The notes below the pieces were generated by a model, which saw only the letters and a program-made list of their open reading frames with translations, searched no databases and was not told the DNA's origin. From an uncultured Lachnospiraceae bacterium (GTDB lineage Bacteria; Bacillota; Clostridia; Lachnospirales; Lachnospiraceae): a stretch of DNA of 8,558 nucleotides. The position numbers were made by a program, and so were the translations under genes. The stretch is taken from positions 1-8,558 of the forward strand of contig CAJKQE010000094.1 in assembly GCA_905201915.1 (NCBI GenBank). Reading direction: 5' to 3'. Of the stretch, positions 6,430 through 8,558 are shown one piece after another. Every line of letters starts with the position of its first letter. The first letter of the stretch is position 1.

Positions 6430-7917
6430 ATGAAGAAGCGAATTGCAGCATTATTTATGGCAGGTCTTATGGTGGTTTCAGCAGCAGGATGCGGACCAAA
6501 CGTAAGCGGAGAAAAGGAAACACAGAAAGAAGAAGCATCTACGGAGAAAAAGAACGATGACAAAGGCGGAGAAAAAGTTCTTCAGGTCGTAGATATGAGT
6601 GACAGTACAAAAGCCAGAAGGGAAGAGTACAACAAAAAGTTTGAAGAAGAAAACAACTGTAAGGTGGAATATACCGTTCTTTCTGGTGACCAGTATCAGA
6701 CAACTATCAACTCTTCTATTAAAGCAAATACAGCTCCTGACTTATTTGCTTTGCCAAGTGGTGTAAAACTTTCCACAGCAGTTGAAGAGGGCTGGTATAT
6801 GCCAATGAATGATTATGTGGAAGAGGGATTTTTTGATACATTTTCAGAAGGTTCTTTAAATGAAGGTGTTACTACAATGGATGGACAGGTATATGTTTTA
6901 CCTGAAGCAGCGAATATTGTAAATACTCTTGTTTTTTATAATGAAACAGTTTTAGAAGATGCAGGAGTTGATGTGAATAATCTTCCAAAAACATGGACAG
7001 AATTCAGAGAAGTCTGTAAACAGGTAACAGAAGCAGGAAAAGGTAAATATTATGGAATGATTGAGGGTGGAAAACAGGTTAATCGTCTGGAAATTGCAAT
7101 TCGTGCATTATCCAACCTTGCAGGAAGTAAATCCAATGATATTGGGGTTATCAGTATGGTAGACGGAAAAAACGTTTTAGCTTCCGATGCAATGGTTCAG
7201 GCATTTGATTTTTACAGCGGATTAGTACAGGACAGAAGCTTCCATCCGGACTCTGCAAACCTTGCAGCTCCGGAAGCAAGAGCTTTATTTGCACAAAATC
7301 AGGCTGCATTCTTAATTCAGGGTGCTTGGTGTATTTCAACATGGGAAAAAGAAAACCCGGATTTAAAATTCGGTGTTATGCCAATGCCTGAACCGGATGA
7401 CGGTGCAAAAGGCGGTCTTCCATATATCGGAGCACAGCCATGGATGGGTATTTCTAAAAACTCCGATAATCCGGAACTGGCGGCAAAATATCTTCAAGGA
7501 TTGTATTCAGAAGAATATCAGTCAGGCGTAGTGGAAGACGGTGGATTTGTATCTGCGATTGAAGGTATCAATGAAAAATATATGAAAGACGGCGTTATGA
7601 AAGAATATTATACAATCGCAAAAGAACAGGGTAAATTATGTCCGGATCCGATTGTAGCAAAAGCAGATGCAGCGAAGGTTTACGCAAATGTAACAGAAGT
7701 TTCACCAAACCTTGGCCAGATTGTTCAGGGTGTGCTGACAGGAAAAACAGACTATAAAGAGTCTTTACAGACCTTATCCGACAATACACAGAAGGCATGG
7801 GATGAAGCGATTGCAAAAGCACAAGAAGGCGGCGCTGACGTTTCAGCAGCAGACTTTGAATTTGCAAATTGGAACCCATTGGAAGATTATACGACAGAAA
7901 GTTATAACAATCGATAG
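6430..7917 (+). CDS. Lipoprotein sugar-binding protein of an ABC importer (SBP_bac_1 / UgpB-like)
   Basis: 495 aa. A lipoprotein signal peptide (KKR basic start, hydrophobic 5-19, lipobox SAAGC) places the acylated Cys at residue 21, so the protein is anchored on the outer face of the membrane. A charged, Glu/Lys-rich flexible linker (about 22-48) leads to the two-lobed cluster-1 binding domain. Typical family features are KKFEEENNCKVEY, ANTAPDLFALPSG, LVFYNETVLEDAGV, TWTEFREVCKQV, AAFLIQGAW and GAQPWMGISKNSDNPELAAK. Trp- and Tyr-rich segments are consistent with stacking on sugar rings. AAGGAGG at 6417-6423, six nt before the ATG, supports the start. It is last in the operon after the two permeases, whereas it is usually first, and it is followed directly by a terminator. 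The ligand cannot be named from sequence. Confidence 0.95.
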   Translation: MKKRIAALFMAGLMVVSAAGCGPNVSGEKETQKEEASTEKKNDDKGGEKVLQVVDMSDSTKARREEYNKKFEEENNCKVEYTVLSGDQYQTTINSSIKANTAPDLFALPSGVKLSTAVEEGWYMPMNDYVEEGFFDTFSEGSLNEGVTTMDGQVYVLPEAANIVNTLVFYNETVLEDAGVDVNNLPKTWTEFREVCKQVTEAGKGKYYGMIEGGKQVNRLEIAIRALSNLAGSKSNDIGVISMVDGKNVLASDAMVQAFDFYSGLVQDRSFHPDSANLAAPEARALFAQNQAAFLIQGAWCISTWEKENPDLKFGVMPMPEPDDGAKGGLPYIGAQPWMGISKNSDNPELAAKYLQGLYSEEYQSGVVEDGGFVSAIEGINEKYMKDGVMKEYYTIAKEQGKLCPDPIVAKADAAKVYANVTEVSPNLGQIVQGVLTGKTDYKESLQTLSDNTQKAWDEAIAKAQEGGADVSAADFEFANWNPLEDYTTESYNNR

Positions 7918-7930
7918 ACTCCTGTTTGGG

Positions 7931-7968
7931 CGGGGCATTTCCTTGGGAAAAGGGATGCCTCGTTTTTT
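7931..7968 (+). terminator. Rho-independent terminator of the transporter operon
   Basis: An 11-bp stem with three G-U pairs (7931-7941 with 7952-7962; outer part CGGGGCAT / ATGCCTCG) is followed by TTTTTT at 7963-7968. It begins 13 nt after the TAG of the binding-protein gene and separates the cassette from rpsL. Confidence 0.85.
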
Positions 7969-7975
7969 GTGCGCA
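7963..7975 (+). repeat. 13-bp direct repeat, copy 1 (TTTTTTGTGCGCA)
   Basis: Identical to 8069-8081, 106 bp downstream. Copy 1 overlaps the T-tract of the terminator; copy 2 lies in the rpsL leader, so the two flank the rpsL promoter. The core TTTTGTGCGCAAAA is nearly palindromic in copy 2 and less so in copy 1 (CAGAAA). Function unknown. Confidence 0.6.
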
Positions 7976-8012
7976 GAAAGGAAAAGTTTCTGTAAGAAAT
8001 AGAAAAAATCCC

Positions 8013-8041
8013 TTGACACGGGAAAAGTTCATAGATATAAT
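8013..8041 (+). promoter_or_regulatory. Perfect-consensus sigma-70 promoter of rpsL
   Basis: TTGACA (8013-8018), 17-nt spacer, TATAAT (8036-8041): exact consensus in both boxes at optimal spacing, as expected for a ribosomal-protein operon. The start point is predicted near 8048, so rpsL and whatever follows can be transcribed independently of rpoBC. Confidence 0.92.
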
Positions 8042-8047
8042 GAAAAA

Positions 8048-8173
8048 GCGTGCATAAGAAACGTAAATTTTTTTGTGCGCAAAAAAGATTATTCACAGTG
8101 ATGAATAACTGGCAGCCACTTATTTCTTTTATGAAAATAAAAGAATGTGCAAATTTTACAGGAGGTGAAAGGA
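8048..8173 (+). promoter_or_regulatory. Structured 5' leader of rpsL with three predicted hairpins
   Basis: About 126 nt between the predicted start point and the rpsL ATG. Hairpin 1 pairs TTTTTTG (8069-8075) with CAAAAAA (8080-8086). Hairpin 2 pairs TTATTCA (8089-8095) with TGAATAA (8102-8108). Hairpin 3 pairs TTCTTTTAT (8124-8132) with ATAAAAGAA (8137-8145) around a GAAA tetraloop. The Shine-Dalgarno AGGAGGTGA is at 8160-8168. The order is visible, but a regulatory role is inference, and the A/T stems are weak. Confidence 0.5.
8069..8081 (+). repeat. 13-bp direct repeat, copy 2 (TTTTTTGTGCGCA)
   Basis: Second copy of the sequence at 7963-7975. It lies about 20 nt downstream of the predicted rpsL start point and forms most of leader hairpin 1. 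Confidence 0.6.
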
Positions 8174-8558
8174 ATGCCAACATTTAACCAGTTAGTAAAA
8201 AAAGGACGTCAGACAACAGTTAAAAAATCTACTGCGCCTGCACTCCAGAAAAGCTACAACTCTTTACAGAAAAAGACATCTGATATGTCTTCTCCACAGA
8301 AGAGAGGTGTTTGTACAGCTGTTAAAACTGCTACACCTAAAAAACCTAACTCTGCTCTTAGAAAAATCGCCAGAGTTCGTCTTTCTAACGGAATTGAAGT
8401 AACAAGCTACATTCCAGGAGAAGGTCACAACTTACAGGAGCACAGCGTTGTTCTTATCCGCGGCGGTAGAGTAAAAGACTTACCAGGTACAAGATATCAC
8501 ATTGTTCGTGGTACATTAGATACAGCAGGTGTTGCTAACAGACGCCAGGCTCGTTCTA
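8174..8558 (+). CDS. rpsL: 30S ribosomal protein S12 (3' end beyond the window)
   Basis: 128 codons are present from ATG 8174 (MPTFNQLVKKGRQTTVKKST) with no stop; about ten more residues are expected for a Bacillota S12. Residues about 19-40 are the extra N-terminal segment absent from the 124-aa E. coli protein. The decoding-centre motifs are intact: TPKKPNSALRK, with K56/K57 matching E. coli K42/K43, and GGRVKDLPG, with K101 matching K87 and D102 matching the methylthiolated D88. Streptomycin-resistance positions K43 and K87 are therefore wild type. The ribosome binding site AGGAGGTGA (8160-8168) is a near-perfect anti-SD match. It is probably the first gene of the rpsL-rpsG-fusA-tuf operon, driven by the promoter at 8013-8041 rather than by read-through from rpoC. 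Confidence 0.97.
   Translation, partial: MPTFNQLVKKGRQTTVKKSTAPALQKSYNSLQKKTSDMSSPQKRGVCTAVKTATPKKPNSALRKIARVRLSNGIEVTSYIPGEGHNLQEHSVVLIRGGRVKDLPGTRYHIVRGTLDTAGVANRRQARS

Noticed and set aside
7595..8183. Two overlapping minus-strand open frames (145 and 93 codons)
   Set aside because: They cross the binding-protein terminator, the rpsL promoter and leader, are composed of antisense and non-coding DNA, and match no family.
1..8558. CRISPR array, tRNA/rRNA gene, insertion sequence or attachment site
   Set aside because: Read by eye on both strands: no spaced repeats, no cloverleaf-like sequence, no transposase or integrase frame, and no matching direct repeats at the two ends of the cassette.

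Overview
The window looks like chromosomal DNA from a low-GC Gram-positive of the Clostridia, most likely a Lachnospiraceae gut-type bacterium. The evidence is an RpoC without a large trigger-loop insertion and with a long acidic tail, an S12 with the Firmicutes-type N-terminal extension, strong AGGAGG ribosome binding sites, and a lipoprotein-anchored CUT1 sugar transporter with no ATPase gene beside it. The genus is not claimed.

Layout: (1) 1-1232, the 3' part of rpoC (+), closed by a strong hairpin that appears to terminate in both directions. (2) 1272-4361, two genes on the minus strand, transcribed in the order DUF4838-type predicted glycoside hydrolase then ROK-family regulator. They are tightly coupled: the ribosome binding site of the regulator is built from the last codons of the enzyme gene. 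(3) 4362-4590, an AT-rich divergent control region with promoter candidates both ways and a small inverted repeat. (4) 4591-7917, three plus-strand genes: two ABC sugar permeases and a lipoprotein solute-binding protein, ending in a rho-independent terminator at 7931-7968. (5) 7969-8173, a perfect-consensus promoter and a leader of roughly 125 nt with three predicted hairpins. (6) 8174-8558, the 5' part of rpsL.

rpoC and rpsL are neighbours in the rpoBC-rpsL-rpsG-fusA order of most Bacillota. Here a complete carbohydrate-uptake cassette of about 6.7 kb sits between them, insulated by a terminator at each end, and rpsL carries its own strong promoter. The inferred pathway is capture of an unknown oligosaccharide or glycoside by the lipoprotein, import through the two permeases powered by a shared ATPase encoded elsewhere, cytoplasmic cleavage by the DUF4838 protein, and control by the ROK protein acting on the divergent region. 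The substrate cannot be read from sequence.

No mobile-element gene, tRNA, rRNA or CRISPR array was seen. The best candidate for undescribed biology is this small enzyme-regulator-transporter locus and its position, rather than an exotic system.
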